Part shown: piece after piece, positions 35,701 through 44,002 of the stretch
Position numbering within the stretch: the first letter of the stretch is position 1
Layout of the letters: each line of letters begins with the position of its first letter
Assembly: GCA_964384945.1 (NCBI GenBank)
Contig: CAYLMK010000027.1
Coordinates: 1 to 61,730 of the forward strand
Direction: 5' to 3'
DNA length: 61,730 nucleotides
DNA from: S015-6 sp964384945
Lineage (GTDB): Bacteria > Desulfobacterota > DSWW01
Made by a program: the position numbers and the translations under genes
Notes under the pieces: model-generated
Databases searched by the model: none
Told to the model about the DNA's origin: nothing
What the model saw: the letters and a program-made list of their open reading frames with translations, nothing else

Positions 35701-37285
35701 TTACCTGCCAGATCGCAACGGTCTTCGCGTTCAGCGTCTCGAAACGAAGCTGGCCGGGCACCCGGTTTCGGGCGCTGTCGAATACGTTGAAGGAGCCGTT
35801 CTCTCCGGTCGTGATCGTCTCCGTCCTCATCTCTTCACTGAAAAACGCCACCACCGGCGAGTCGGTGTGAATGCCGGTGGCGTTGGGGGAGGGCAGGACG
35901 GAGACGGCCGGGGCGCCGTCCGACGGGACCCGGTCGGGCGGGAAATGCCCGACCATGCAGCCGATCGTCCCCACGAATACCTGAAGGGTGATGTTCTGGT
36001 CCGATGCCCCCATGCAGGAGCTGATCCGGCCGGTCTTGAGCGGCCTGACCGTGAAGATCTCGGTCACGGTCTGGTTGGGGAGAATGTGGCCGAGGCTGCG
36101 GACATCCGCCTCCTCGAGGTCGGTGCAGACCGGGCTTCCGTCCGCGGCGAGCCCGCAGGTGACGAGGCGCCCGTCCGCCCCGAAATCCAGCTCCAGGCTC
36201 GCGTACATGGCCGGGATGTCGTCCGTGTTCGTGATCCGGACCTCGAGCTGGTAAGGCTGGTTGGCAATGACCGATTCGGGATGGGTCACCTGGACCTCGA
36301 AGGTGGGCGGTCCCTTGACCTCCACATCCGTGGCGGCGCTTCCGTTGAAGGGGATCGGTTCGTCGACGAGGATGCCCGGGCCGGTGAGCAGACCGCCGAA
36401 GTTCACGATCACGTCGCGCACGCCGATCTCGTCGCCGCGGATGACGAATTCCTTTTCCTTCTGGCCGGGCTGGTCCCCGTCGCCGGGCAGGATCTCGCCG
36501 AAGGAGATCACGCCGTCTGCCGGCAGGATGCTGGTCAGGCCGCCGTCGGGGAATTCGATGTTGGCCGCCACATCGCTCAAGGTGAAGATGCCGGAGGTGT
36601 TCATGAGAAGAAGCCGTACGGAGAAGAACTCCTTCAGGCTCTTGATGCGGCCCTCGATCACGAGCACACCGGGAACCGATACGTATTCACCGCCGGGACC
36701 GGACACGGTCTCCTCGAACACGACGATCTCGACGGGCCGCGGCGGGGGACGGCGGTTGGATCCGCCCCCTGCTCCGTCCCTGGGCATCTTGTAGGTTTCC
36801 CATCCCGTTTCTTCCTCGCCCTTGGGCATCACGATCGGCACCTTCACGGGGATCGGTTCGTTGGCGATGGTGAGCACGATGTCAAAGGTGGAGACGTTGT
36901 AGTTCTCCGGGTCGTCCAGGTCGATCACTCCCTCGTTGACGAGTTGCTGGACCTGCTCGACCGAGAGCCGTTCGGAGGTGATCCTGGACACGACGATCTT
37001 GTCCAGGGAGATCTGCGTGACCGCAAGCTCCTGCGAGGCGGTGTTGCCGTGCTCGTCCGTGGCCGTGACCGTCAGCGTGTTCACCGCGTTCTGATTGAGC
37101 GGCAGGTTCACATCGAAGGTGCCGCCCTCGTCCGGGAGGGGGGGGGAGAGGGCCACCTTTCCGCCGGGACCCGAAACCTCCACCTGGATCGCTGCCCTTG
37201 ATCCCGTCGGCAGGAGGAGGATGGCGGTCACCATGAGGGATAGAACGATGTGGGCCAACCGCTGGGCAAGGATCGATATCTTCAT
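28292..37285 (-). CDS. giant exported Ig-like, glycine-rich repeat protein (2997 aa)
   Basis: The ATG at 37285 is preceded by AGGAG and gives a signal peptide (LSLMVTAILLLPTGSRA). The N-terminal 450 residues contain beta-rich repeats. A Big_5-like Ig domain lies near residues 465-575 (SPNATGIHTDSPVVAFFSEEM). Several Ig-like domains follow, then two Big_2-like domains near 975-1148 (LTHITVSPASLHLAALG). From about residue 1515 to the end five glycine-rich units occur, each with DVTGRGY, SGSGGN-type and GGESAGSAAGDGSGG blocks, alternating between two subtypes. No transmembrane anchor, sortase motif or autotransporter barrel is seen at the C-terminus, so release or surface association by another factor is expected. 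Probably an adhesin or matrix protein. It starts 10 bases after the stop of the 2095-aa gene. Confidence 0.88.
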   Translation of the reverse strand: MKISILAQRLAHIVLSLMVTAILLLPTGSRAAIQVEVSGPGGKVALSPPLPDEGGTFDVNLPLNQNAVNTLTVTATDEHGNTASQELAVTQISLDKIVVSRITSERLSVEQVQQLVNEGVIDLDDPENYNVSTFDIVLTIANEPIPVKVPIVMPKGEEETGWETYKMPRDGAGGGSNRRPPPRPVEIVVFEETVSGPGGEYVSVPGVLVIEGRIKSLKEFFSVRLLLMNTSGIFTLSDVAANIEFPDGGLTSILPADGVISFGEILPGDGDQPGQKEKEFVIRGDEIGVRDVIVNFGGLLTGPGILVDEPIPFNGSAATDVEVKGPPTFEVQVTHPESVIANQPYQLEVRITNTDDIPAMYASLELDFGADGRLVTCGLAADGSPVCTDLEEADVRSLGHILPNQTVTEIFTVRPLKTGRISSCMGASDQNITLQVFVGTIGCMVGHFPPDRVPSDGAPAVSVLPSPNATGIHTDSPVVAFFSEEMRTETITTGENGSFNVFDSARNRVPGQLRFETLNAKTVAIWQVNDGLTNRLVPNAAYTVMVTTDASDLDGMPLAAPWTSTFSTTATGIDDITPPTLTLSVRPPVNPNFVLPGQIIEVHAYASDQGTGISRVEARIKDLDEPEAVFQLIDQKTVFQGDRPPFIFSIDSAGLAPGHAYQFRGTAYDGNGNLRDATLSLLIAASAAPPTLLLPEDPADPILHGVSIDVTPVALTGGVREVRFYLDGATAPFKTVNLAPYQTSLRTLGLALGAHTVRAVAEDGLGQTGEDSLRFELVENLNMPTVGFSGAVSGTEYVEGSSILVRGTAEDPVGVQSMRYYLDSPGGEPLYTGMAPILLDTTGLSLGTHTIYLQATNNLGISNLLTDPASMLTFSIVEPPPGPPPPKPTITQVSHPDANGIVTVQGTSAPGTRVDITNTNTGVTVSVNVSPGGSFSAEIDAHVGDVLTILAYDFSQSGSPSEPVQWTATAPPVLLSIDVSPSAMNFTAANQSQNILVTGHYDDGTASSITQAASFSSSNPAVASVSQSGTVVALSYGTATVTVTVGNCQRQVTVASNIVNLTHITVSPASLHLAALGQTGSLTVTGHYSNGSSQTLSTGVSYATGNAQVATVNSAGVITAVGDGSTEISVSRSGVPPVAVTVTVDTGLDPAPTVTILSPADGSAVERSDLVTVTVRARDTLGGVTRISLNVAGETGTSQLIQVSPASLDTTKTFSFAVSEGAEVGGTIRISVQAEDTSGHSSEAASVTLNVVDETPPAVTIAQPGQQTPFNFGDTVEIHVEAVDTVGLSQIRFETTGALHESGIHIVDPISQAADAHFSFEVPYGAGSPDVRIHAYAVDLYGNEGAAIPVDILLTDADITPPQTTATSVADPGSGASALVTYEVLDGLSDLDHVQLYFRRNGIGTFNRYTGPLGDERGEYVPAAGSTGTLVFDSTRMGGDGTYELYTVGVDKAGNREPPPDDGAGGLQPDQTAIFQAGTVWTVIHANTLIGEGDAAYDDRNLRIDAATVTVDGAHSFRNVELLNGAVLTHSETTTTTAFSLEVSAWTLTVDPTSIIDVTGRGYLGGNRSGLGETAHTVGFQAGSQAGNGGSHGGIGGHYSGSGANAPNPPYGNLTHPADLGSGGGAWNGPGGDGGGRVFLGAINVIAEGSILANGGESAGSAAGDGSGGSVNITTRTLSGTGSVRADGGGLGSGTGGGGGRIAVRYLDLSTYELAGLSARGGDGQYGDGADGTIFLLPEGMVNGNLVINGVGPGSPYTDLILPPGQTFDSVTLQNGARVIAQDPIRITGTLTLTGQSVLTHPDADEAGLWIEASTVIVEAGSSIDVTGRGYKGGDLSGHGQTGSTLGYIPGAQSGNGGSYGGRGAHYNGSGGNQSNLVYGDPKRPCLLGSGGGAYSGYGGAGGGYVRIIASDEVLVDGAIRANGGESHGSAAGDGSGGSIWIATSRLAGEGTIAANGGGSGNGTGGGGGRVALHVDYVDSNSDLNGLRNVTALRGRGYYDDRRGSAGTVYMKYSTQGYGDLIIDDNIVGGGGLPNGTSPTGTPLPLIGLGESTAVTEDTLTVDGTVPLPPGGLKGLRINPDVNREDTFEILSNTGNTITVVTPNENGVNFADAAAAENTYAASWVFDNIVFRRGGHLEVGDLLHVMDTLDLKEFGLLTHPETTQAYEAQLDLVVGTLLIDGTSRIDVTGRGYLGGDRSGLGQTAHALDFQAGAQSGNGGSYGGLGGHYSGSGANAANGLYGNLTEPVDLGSGGGAYSGYGGDGGGRIFVTATDIVVEGAIIANGGESAGSAAGDGSGGTVNIRTATLSGSGILSANGGGLGNGTGGGGGRIAIRYRDAGSLTLPQSRISAMGGDGYYGDGGHGTVFLMHTGLAYGTLVIDAASQAQPPDTTSIPGGLTFDNIEIRNGAHVVADSGLTVLDTLRVMNGSVLTHSQANESGLYIEAASIVVEEGGSIDVTGRGYPGGDWSGHGQTGSTLGNLPGAQSGNGGAYGGRGAHYNGSGGNQSNLVYGDPKRPSLLGSGGGAYSGYGGGGGGLIRIVASQEVIVDGTIRANGGESAGSAAGDGSGGSIWITASRLAGDGGIRANGGGNGNGTGGGGGRIALYLDSLDAISDLNGLGNVSAFRGRGQYDDVRGSAGTVYVKFSTQEDGDLVIDDNIVDAGGAPNGTSLTGTPLPLIGFGTADAVTADTLTLDGIVSLPPNGLAGLRINPSVDQDETFAILSNTQDTITVVTPNENGVAFSDVARASDTYAGSWTFDNIVFRRGGHLEVGDLLDVADTVDLKEFGLLTHPETTTVYEARLDLEVGTLLIDAGGRIDVTGRGYLGGDRSGLGQTAHTLGLQPGALSGNGGSYGGLGGHYSGSGGNQPNPVYGSETDPRDLGSGGGAYSGYGGDGGGRVFITASDIIVNGAIIANGGESAGSAAGDGSGGTVNILTGNLAGSGSITANGGGLNSGTGGGGGRVWIDWSGTLTLPGSNIRASGGQGQYGNGANGTVRIE

Positions 37286-37295
37286 CGTATGGCTC

Positions 37296-40200
37296 CTATT
37301 CACTCCGCACATGGTCGACCACAACCCGCAACGACCTCGGGGCCATGCTCCCAGGATCCGCCGGATCCGGCAACGCTCCTTCAGGGTCCTCGGCCAGCGC
37401 GGCCCTGGGGACGATCATCTGGTAGAACCCAACATCATCGGTCAGCGCCCTGCCCACGAGACGGCCCCCCAATTCCGGACCGGAACGCATGTCGTAGACG
37501 GATACCCGTGCCTCCTGCACGGGGCGCGGCCTGTCCTCCGCGCTCGTCTGCGCAAGCACGAACCCGGTGAAGCCGATGCCCTCGTCCGGCGTTTTGCGAG
37601 GGGAGAGATCGCCGTCGGGGTCTGTGGAACGCAGGTCGTGATCGGAGGCCCGCAGGGTGGGTGGCTCGGGGGCTGCCGTGGTGGTCGTGCCGTAAGGGCC
37701 GGCTCCGATCCGGTAAGAACGTCCTCCGGGGATGATCACCGCATCGGACCGGACCACCTCCGAGGGTTCGGCCCGCACGGCAAGCTGGTTGAGGCCCTCG
37801 CTCAGTTCCGCCCCATCAAGTTCGAACACCCCGTCGGTCACCGCCACCCTCTGGGAGCGGCCGCTGAATTCGAGGGTCACCTCCGACGGGGCTGCCTCGG
37901 GCAGGTCCTCGGGCCCGAGCACGACACCGCGGATCTTGGTGCGCGGAGGGCCGGCGTCGACCCTCGGCACCTTGAGGCCTTCGGCAGGGCTCAGCAGCCG
38001 TGTCTGGATCCGGTAGGCCTTTCCGAGGGGGCCTGCGGCCGGGCTTGCCTTGGGGCCGGGGATGACAGGGAGATCCCCGGGTTCCAGATCGTCCGCAACG
38101 CGTGCTGCGGCAGGCGGCGTGGGAAGCCCAGGCAGACCGACGGCCGCCCGAATCGGGTCGCTCACATCGATCCGAGGACCGGGAAGGATGAAATTCCGCT
38201 CCACCGTGCGGCCCAGGCTATCATAGTCGACCACAATTTCGGTCTCCTGGGGGAGTTCCAGGTCGTCGATCGTGATGTCGTCCGGGCTGGGGGAGACGTC
38301 GAGCGGGTCCGGCTCCGGCAGTACGTCGAAGACGATGTCGTTCGGGAGCACGAGATGCCCCTCGCCGGGGTAGGGGAATCGAAGGTCTGGGTACCGGGAG
38401 AGATCCTGTACCCGGCCATCCGAGGCCTGGACGACAAAGCGTACGCTGCCGGTGGCATCGATATTGGTGAGGCGGAAGTACCCCTGTCCGTCGGTGTTCC
38501 CCACGGCCTGTCCGTTCACCAGGATCGTGGCGCCGGCCAGGGGCAGGTTCATCGGCCCATCCCAAATGCGGCCGGACAGGCCCAGCCGGACCCGCTTCAA
38601 CCCTCGGGAGTCGATGATGAGGAGTTCCGCCGCGTCCCCGGAAAGCTTGATGTCCAGGGGGTTGTCCAGTCCTTCCACCACCACGTGCCGGTCGAGATAG
38701 TCCGGGTCCTTGCCGTACCCCCCGAATGCCATGTACCAGTAGGGGACCTTGACGACCCGACCGCCGAACATGTCGGCCACGTAGAGGTCGCCGCTGAAGT
38801 CCCCGTCGATGCCGGTGAGCCAGGAGGACTCGAAGGGGTTGTCCGCCATGTAGAACGGGCTCTCGACGGATCCGTCGGGGTAGGCAACGAGCAGTTCGTT
38901 TGCCTGCGTAATGTAAATGCGGTCGGAGAAGTAGTTGTAATGAAGATGGGTGTTTCCCTGAAAGAGGAACAGGTTGGACACGGCGTAATTGTGGCTCACG
39001 TTCCGCTCGTACAAGTACTGTTCGAGGATGGCGCCGTTTCGCAGATCGAGCTTCGAGATACGCCGGTCCGCGCTGTCGGCGATGTAGAGATAAGGCCTCT
39101 TGTCGACCCGATCGAATCCGTACGCGATCGCCTTCACGTCGGCGCTTCGAGCGTACTGGAGCAGGGCACTGTAGTAGTTCACCGAGCCAATGAGCTGGCG
39201 CTCCGCATTCTCCGAGGTGAACCGGAAGATCTTTCCCCCGAAACTCAAATCCGATGCCTTGTTGTCGGTGAACACGTTGCCCCAGGGGTCCACGGCGAGG
39301 CCGGCCTGGAAGGGCGTTTTGAACCCGGAATCCGTGAAGTGCTCGATGCCTCCGATCGTCCAGCGCAGGATCTTGCCCGTGTCCGGGATGCTGATGTAGA
39401 CGTCGCCGGTCCTGTCCGCCACCGCGATGTCGATCCTCGGGTACAGGTTCTGTGTGAGCTCGCCCACGTACACCATCTGCGGTTGAGAAAACTCGCTGAT
39501 CTGGTACCGCGTGCCGACGATAATGTCCTGCAGGGTGTCGCTTGCCTCAAACATCATGTCCACGAGGGCGGATGCCGCGGGGCCGGCCCGGCCTACGAGG
39601 ATCTCCAGGCCCATCTTTTTCTCCGGCTCGATGTAGGTCTTGGGGGGCACCGGGCCTCGGATGACGCGCGTGACCAGCTTGTAGGCATTCGTTCCGAGCG
39701 GAGGGTTGGAGTCCACGAAGCTGAGAAGCAGATTTGCGTCATTCTTCAGGAACTCGCCGAGCATCTGCCGTGCGTAGTCGTCCGGCCTGGTCGCCAGGGT
39801 TTCATGGTATTTGTACGAAGGAAGCATCGCCAGGAGGGTGAGGCCGCCTGCGCGCGGATTCTGCCGGTAGACCAGGTAGTAGTAACGCGCCGAATTGCCG
39901 TGAAGGGCCCCGTCGATTTCGTCGAGGCATGGGTGAAACGAGATCTTCACCGCTTCGGGCAACCCTTCCTCGCTGTGTATCACCTCGGCGCGCTCGATGA
40001 TGGGGGGCTCGGGCCTGGACGCCTCGATCGTTCCGGCGGCCAGCTTCTTCAAGAACAGGTCTTTGAAAAGGGCATCCACCATCTGGCCCACGATGGCGCT
40101 CATGAAGTCCTTGTAAATGTCCGCGATCCCCTCCGACCACTGCTGGACGAGTTCGAAGGTCTCCGCCTCTTTTCTGAGCTCCTTGTAAACCGTCAGGAAC

Positions 40201-43200
40201 TTGGAGCGGTGTTTCTGCTTCTCGATGAAGTCGGTTTCGATGCCCAGGTCCTTTGTGTAAGCGATCCAGCGCTCCGCCATCAGGCGCTTCTCTCCGGCGG
40301 TGTCCACGATTTCCGGCTTGAAGAAGTTGTAGACGGCCTCGGAGGTCTCCTCGATATCCGTTATGGCGCCCGTGATCTTGTCCTCTCCGACCGACTGGAA
40401 TACGTCGCACCAGGAAATGAAGGCCGGGTTGCCGGCGTGGATGAATCCGCACTGTCCGCCCAGTTCGAAGGTCACCTGGTCGTAAGCGCTCCACGCTCCG
40501 TCGTTGTCCTGGACGATCAGGCGGAAGGTGTGGTACCTGCCGCCTGACAGAAGCAGGCGGGGCTGGGCGGTGTCCATCGGGTCCGGGTCGTCGCTCGAGG
40601 TCCGCACCCAGCGGTAGGCGACGATGGCGCCGTCCGGTTCCCGATCGTAGGAACGGGAACCGTCCAGGGTTACCTGTACGGGTCCCTTTCCGGTGAGTTC
40701 CACGTTTGTGCTGTGGCCTTCGGGCACGCCGGCCACGGCGACGGGGGGAAGGTTGGGATCTGCCTGTGCGAGCCGGATGGCCGGGCCCGAATCGGATACG
40801 ACGGCCCCCGGCTGCATCCAGTCGAGAAGGTTCGCGGCGAGCTGCACAGGGACTTGCGGGCCGCTGTCCCGGGCCGTCTGGGTCTCGCCCAAGTCGCCGT
40901 CAGGGAAATCCCGGAGGAACAGCAAATGATTCATGTAGCCGAGCAGTGTTGCGGAGAGCAGGTAGGACTGTAACGGGTTCAATGGCATGCTGAGAGAAAG
41001 CTGCGGCGGGTTCGGAGAAAGGGACGGAGCGCGGTTGAACAGGATGACGGGAAGAAGATTGTCCTCCAGGTAGGGGTCGTTCCAGGCCTGGTTCGTGAGA
41101 TCCTGAAGGGCCGCCAGCAACTCGTAAGGGCTCGGCGCGGCCCCCTGCCATTCGAAAAGAGCGATAAAGCCGAGAAGCATGGCCCCGAGCCGGGTGGTCT
41201 CTCCGATTTGCCAGTACTCGATCATCGCGTCCACGGCCTCGGCCTTCAGGCTGGCCATGCCGTTGCCGTCGACATTCGGGTTCATCTGGCTTCCGTATGC
41301 GTCGAGCAAACCGAAGCGCGTCCCCCCGACCACCTGGATCGCGTCCTGTATGAGCTGTCTCGCCTCCTCGTCGTCACCCGTGAACTGCATCCGGGGGACG
41401 CCTCGCCCGATGACGCTCATGACGCTGGCCGAAGGCAGGGCGCTCGGGTCGTATACGGTCGGTGCGCTTTCCAGCGTGCCGAGATGGATCTGTTCCCCTG
41501 TCTTCGCGTCCACTCTGCGCACGATCAGGCGGTGGTCCGGTGCATTGACCGTGAGGATAAGCGTGCCGGCAGGCGCGTCCATCAGGGTGAAGGACCCGTC
41601 CGGGTTTGTGACGGCCTGGATCGAGGTACCCTGAATGGCTACGGTCGCGCCGGCGATCGGCAGCCCTGTGTCCGGGTCGACCAGGACCCCGGCAACCTGG
41701 GTTCTTCCGGGCGTGACGTTGAAGCCGACCATGGAGACCGCCGTCTCGTTTTCCGTTGTTAACGTCACGACCCGCGGTCCGTAATCTGCAAGCGGGTCGA
41801 TCGAAATGCTCGCCCTGGCCAGGGTGGGGCTTTCCACGGACAGGGAGTTGACCGTTACGCCTTTTCCGAAGTCGACGTTGCTGACCCCGGCCCGAAAGTG
41901 GGTTTCAAACTGCCCCTGCGATTGGCCGGAGAGGAGGACTTCCAGGGTTTGCCCCTGGCGCCCGGAGGCCGGGTTCATACCCGTGATCAGGGCGGATTCC
42001 ATCCGGGCAGGCTCGGGCGGGCCCTCTGCATTGACGGACCCGGTGACCCTCGTTGTCGTCAGAAAGGTCGGTGAATCGGTCGGGTTGACGAAGAGCTCGA
42101 GCTTGCGGTTCGTCTCGGGGTCACTGATGTCCACGTCGTTCACGACGATTTCCAGGGTCTCGGAGACCTGGCTCTCCGCATCGGTGGCGGTGCAGAGGAT
42201 CCCGTATGCGCCGGCCTGATCAAAGTCCGGAGTGAAAACGAAAGCGCCCGTGGACGGAAGGAAAAGCGCGTTTTCCGGGATGGGGTCTGCGGTGAGCGTG
42301 AGCGTATCCCCGTCCGGGTCCGTCGCCAGGATCTGGATCGTGGCGGCCTGGCCTTCCTCGACGGTCACACCGGAGGGGACGGTGAGGGTGGGGGCGCGGT
42401 TCACGTTGTCCACCTTGATCTGGACGTTGCGCGTTTCGATCAGGCCGAGTGGGTCACGGGCCGTGAAGGCGACGGCGTACATGCCCTGCTGGGTGTAATC
42501 GGGCTCGAACGAGAAAACGCTGTCTGCCTGGACCCCGGATGTGGATGCAAAGGCGGCGTTCGGAATCCTTGGTGACGCGGACAGGGAAACCTTTTCTCCG
42601 TCCGGGTCCGTTGCCGACACATGGAATGAAAGAACTTCCCCCTCATTCACCGTGTATTCCGTCTGGGAGAGACTCAGCTGCGGAGGATGGCCCGCAGAGG
42701 GCGGCAGGATCTCGACCGCCATGCTGTCCGGGGCACTCTGCTCGCCGGCGTCGTCGGTGACAACCAGGGTGAAGACATAGGTTCCGGCAGACAGGGTGAG
42801 CGCCGGTTGGGGGCTGTCCGCTGGCTTTGGGGTGCCTGTCCATGTGTATTCCGCGATCTGTCCGTCCGGATCGGTCGACCCGTATCCGTCCAGGGTGACG
42901 AGTTTCTCCGACTGCCCGAAGGCAAGGGTGTGGGTCTGGTCCGACCCTGCCCGGGCAACCGGCGGCTGATTGACGGGGGCGGCTGCCACGGTAATGGTGC
43001 AACTGCTCGGGGCGCTCTGCGCGCCGTCGTCGTCCGTAACCACCAGGGTGAAGGTGAAGACGCCGGCAGGAAGGGTGACCGCCGGGCCTGCTACATCGGC
43101 AGGGTCCGGGTTCCCGCTCCATGTGTAGGCGACGATCGTGCCGTCCGGGTCGATCGAACCTACGCCGTTCAGTGTGACATCGATTTCCGTCTGTCCCGGC

Positions 43201-43583
43201 GCGAGGTTCCATGTCTGGTCCGGGCCCGCGTCCGCCGTGGGAAGTTGGTTGGCGGGCTCGCAACTCGACGCGAGGATCTCGCACCTCGGCAGCGTGCAGA
43301 GAAGCACGAGCCTTCTCGCGTCCAGCACCGTGATCTTCCCGTCGTGGTCGAGGTCGCGGGGATCGTCCGGGCCGTAGGCGGGCTTGTTCCTTGCGGCGAC
43401 CACGATGTTCAGATCAAGACGATCGACGTCGCAATCACTGTCCATATCGCCGATGACGGGACTCGCCACAGGCGGGTTGGACTGGGCGAGGGCCCATCCC
43501 GGCATGAAGGCGAGGACCAGGAGGGCACAGAGATATCCGCGAAGACAGGGACGACCGAGAGCACCCTTGCTGCGCCACGTCAT
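37296..43583 (-). CDS. giant exported dockerin-like/PKD/NHL protein (2095 aa)
   Basis: Signal peptide GYLCALLVLAFMPGWALA is followed by a dockerin-like pair near residues 43-95 (DMDSDCDVDRLDL and DLDHDGKITVLDARRLVL). Two PKD domains (about 108-300) and two cadherin-like domains (about 303-490, ATDPDGDTLTL) come next. A carboxypeptidase-regulatory-like domain lies at about 628-692 and a third PKD domain at about 940-1040. A helical middle region follows, then an NHL-type beta-propeller at about 1378-1645 (GDVYISIPDTGKILRW) and another carboxypeptidase-regulatory-like domain at about 1668-1732. The C-terminus is Pro-rich and unanchored. The ATG at 43583 follows GGGAGGTAACT. It is the first gene of the giant operon. 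The dockerin-like segment suggests calcium-dependent docking, but no cohesin was recognised in the window. Confidence 0.88.
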   Translation of the reverse strand: MTWRSKGALGRPCLRGYLCALLVLAFMPGWALAQSNPPVASPVIGDMDSDCDVDRLDLNIVVAARNKPAYGPDDPRDLDHDGKITVLDARRLVLLCTLPRCEILASSCEPANQLPTADAGPDQTWNLAPGQTEIDVTLNGVGSIDPDGTIVAYTWSGNPDPADVAGPAVTLPAGVFTFTLVVTDDDGAQSAPSSCTITVAAAPVNQPPVARAGSDQTHTLAFGQSEKLVTLDGYGSTDPDGQIAEYTWTGTPKPADSPQPALTLSAGTYVFTLVVTDDAGEQSAPDSMAVEILPPSAGHPPQLSLSQTEYTVNEGEVLSFHVSATDPDGEKVSLSASPRIPNAAFASTSGVQADSVFSFEPDYTQQGMYAVAFTARDPLGLIETRNVQIKVDNVNRAPTLTVPSGVTVEEGQAATIQILATDPDGDTLTLTADPIPENALFLPSTGAFVFTPDFDQAGAYGILCTATDAESQVSETLEIVVNDVDISDPETNRKLELFVNPTDSPTFLTTTRVTGSVNAEGPPEPARMESALITGMNPASGRQGQTLEVLLSGQSQGQFETHFRAGVSNVDFGKGVTVNSLSVESPTLARASISIDPLADYGPRVVTLTTENETAVSMVGFNVTPGRTQVAGVLVDPDTGLPIAGATVAIQGTSIQAVTNPDGSFTLMDAPAGTLILTVNAPDHRLIVRRVDAKTGEQIHLGTLESAPTVYDPSALPSASVMSVIGRGVPRMQFTGDDEEARQLIQDAIQVVGGTRFGLLDAYGSQMNPNVDGNGMASLKAEAVDAMIEYWQIGETTRLGAMLLGFIALFEWQGAAPSPYELLAALQDLTNQAWNDPYLEDNLLPVILFNRAPSLSPNPPQLSLSMPLNPLQSYLLSATLLGYMNHLLFLRDFPDGDLGETQTARDSGPQVPVQLAANLLDWMQPGAVVSDSGPAIRLAQADPNLPPVAVAGVPEGHSTNVELTGKGPVQVTLDGSRSYDREPDGAIVAYRWVRTSSDDPDPMDTAQPRLLLSGGRYHTFRLIVQDNDGAWSAYDQVTFELGGQCGFIHAGNPAFISWCDVFQSVGEDKITGAITDIEETSEAVYNFFKPEIVDTAGEKRLMAERWIAYTKDLGIETDFIEKQKHRSKFLTVYKELRKEAETFELVQQWSEGIADIYKDFMSAIVGQMVDALFKDLFLKKLAAGTIEASRPEPPIIERAEVIHSEEGLPEAVKISFHPCLDEIDGALHGNSARYYYLVYRQNPRAGGLTLLAMLPSYKYHETLATRPDDYARQMLGEFLKNDANLLLSFVDSNPPLGTNAYKLVTRVIRGPVPPKTYIEPEKKMGLEILVGRAGPAASALVDMMFEASDTLQDIIVGTRYQISEFSQPQMVYVGELTQNLYPRIDIAVADRTGDVYISIPDTGKILRWTIGGIEHFTDSGFKTPFQAGLAVDPWGNVFTDNKASDLSFGGKIFRFTSENAERQLIGSVNYYSALLQYARSADVKAIAYGFDRVDKRPYLYIADSADRRISKLDLRNGAILEQYLYERNVSHNYAVSNLFLFQGNTHLHYNYFSDRIYITQANELLVAYPDGSVESPFYMADNPFESSWLTGIDGDFSGDLYVADMFGGRVVKVPYWYMAFGGYGKDPDYLDRHVVVEGLDNPLDIKLSGDAAELLIIDSRGLKRVRLGLSGRIWDGPMNLPLAGATILVNGQAVGNTDGQGYFRLTNIDATGSVRFVVQASDGRVQDLSRYPDLRFPYPGEGHLVLPNDIVFDVLPEPDPLDVSPSPDDITIDDLELPQETEIVVDYDSLGRTVERNFILPGPRIDVSDPIRAAVGLPGLPTPPAAARVADDLEPGDLPVIPGPKASPAAGPLGKAYRIQTRLLSPAEGLKVPRVDAGPPRTKIRGVVLGPEDLPEAAPSEVTLEFSGRSQRVAVTDGVFELDGAELSEGLNQLAVRAEPSEVVRSDAVIIPGGRSYRIGAGPYGTTTTAAPEPPTLRASDHDLRSTDPDGDLSPRKTPDEGIGFTGFVLAQTSAEDRPRPVQEARVSVYDMRSGPELGGRLVGRALTDDVGFYQMIVPRAALAEDPEGALPDPADPGSMAPRSLRVVVDHVRSE

Positions 43584-43585
43584 AG

Positions 43586-43602
43586 TTACCTCCCTGAGGT
43601 AA
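43586..43602 (-). promoter_or_regulatory. hairpin that sequesters the ribosome site of the giant operon
   Basis: Minus-strand TTACCTC, AGG, GAGGTAA forms a perfect 7-bp stem. It contains most of the GGGAGGTAA ribosome-binding site and ends 3 bases before the ATG at 43583. Folding would hide the site. Confidence 0.6.
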
Positions 43603-43620
43603 GGCCGTGCAGATCATCCT

Positions 43621-43637
43621 CCGGGTGAGCCACCCGG
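43621..43637 (-). promoter_or_regulatory. second leader hairpin of the giant operon
   Basis: CCGGGTG and CACCCGG form a perfect 7-bp GC-rich stem with a 3-base loop about 40 bases before the start codon, inside the predicted 115-base leader. It could act as an attenuator, an RNA stabiliser or part of a larger regulatory fold. Confidence 0.5.
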
Positions 43638-43704
43638 TATCGGGCGGCCGGGAGTTGGGTCTAAATAAATATTATTTAATAAAACAGATTTTCTCGTTTG
43701 TGGA

Positions 43705-43733
43705 AGTATAGAGGAGAAATCCATGCAAGTCAA
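43705..43733 (-). promoter_or_regulatory. sigma-70-type promoter of the giant-protein operon
   Basis: On the minus strand TTGACT is followed after exactly 17 bases by TATACT, in an AT-rich stretch. Transcription would start near 43698, giving a leader of about 115 bases with two hairpins. Confidence 0.7.
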
Positions 43734-43973
43734 TGAAAAAAGAAAGAAAAACGGTATGGTTTCCGGTACATTGTTTGTCTCTTCAAGTACGCAATAAGCA
43801 ATCAAAAATATTGGGCAAAGGAAGAGGGAAGGGAAGTAGGCGCAGTACTATATATCGAGTAAAAAACAGTTACTTCGTATGTTCGGACCTTGACGCTCTT
43901 TTTCGACATGTTTCATCCCGTGGAAGCGCAGGGGGAGCCGGACATCGTTCGCCGTTCCAGGGGGGACGGAGGC

Positions 43974-44002
43974 TTGTGCAGTTTCGGCCGTCCTTGTAGT
44001 AT
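43974..44002 (+). promoter_or_regulatory. possible promoter for the transketolase operon
   Basis: TTGTGC is followed after 17 bases by TAGTAT, about 100 bases before the first start codon. The -35 box is a weak match. Confidence 0.35.

Noticed and set aside
34025..37201. Very long open frame (about 1058 codons) on the plus strand opposite the giant repeat gene; similar long frames opposite tex (25448-27958) and the RND gene (22884-25451)
   Set aside because: These are antisense shadows in GC-rich DNA. They have no recognisable domains, skewed Arg/Gly/Pro composition, and the opposite strand encodes clear protein families.
43584..43698. Cyclic-di-GMP (GEMM) riboswitch in the giant-operon leader
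   Set aside because: The conserved GEMM core sequences are not present; only two simple hairpins are supported.
43733..43999. Possible 88-aa gene in the AT-rich region before the transketolase operon
   Set aside because: It covers the giant-operon promoter region, has no ribosome site, and its translation has no recognisable features.
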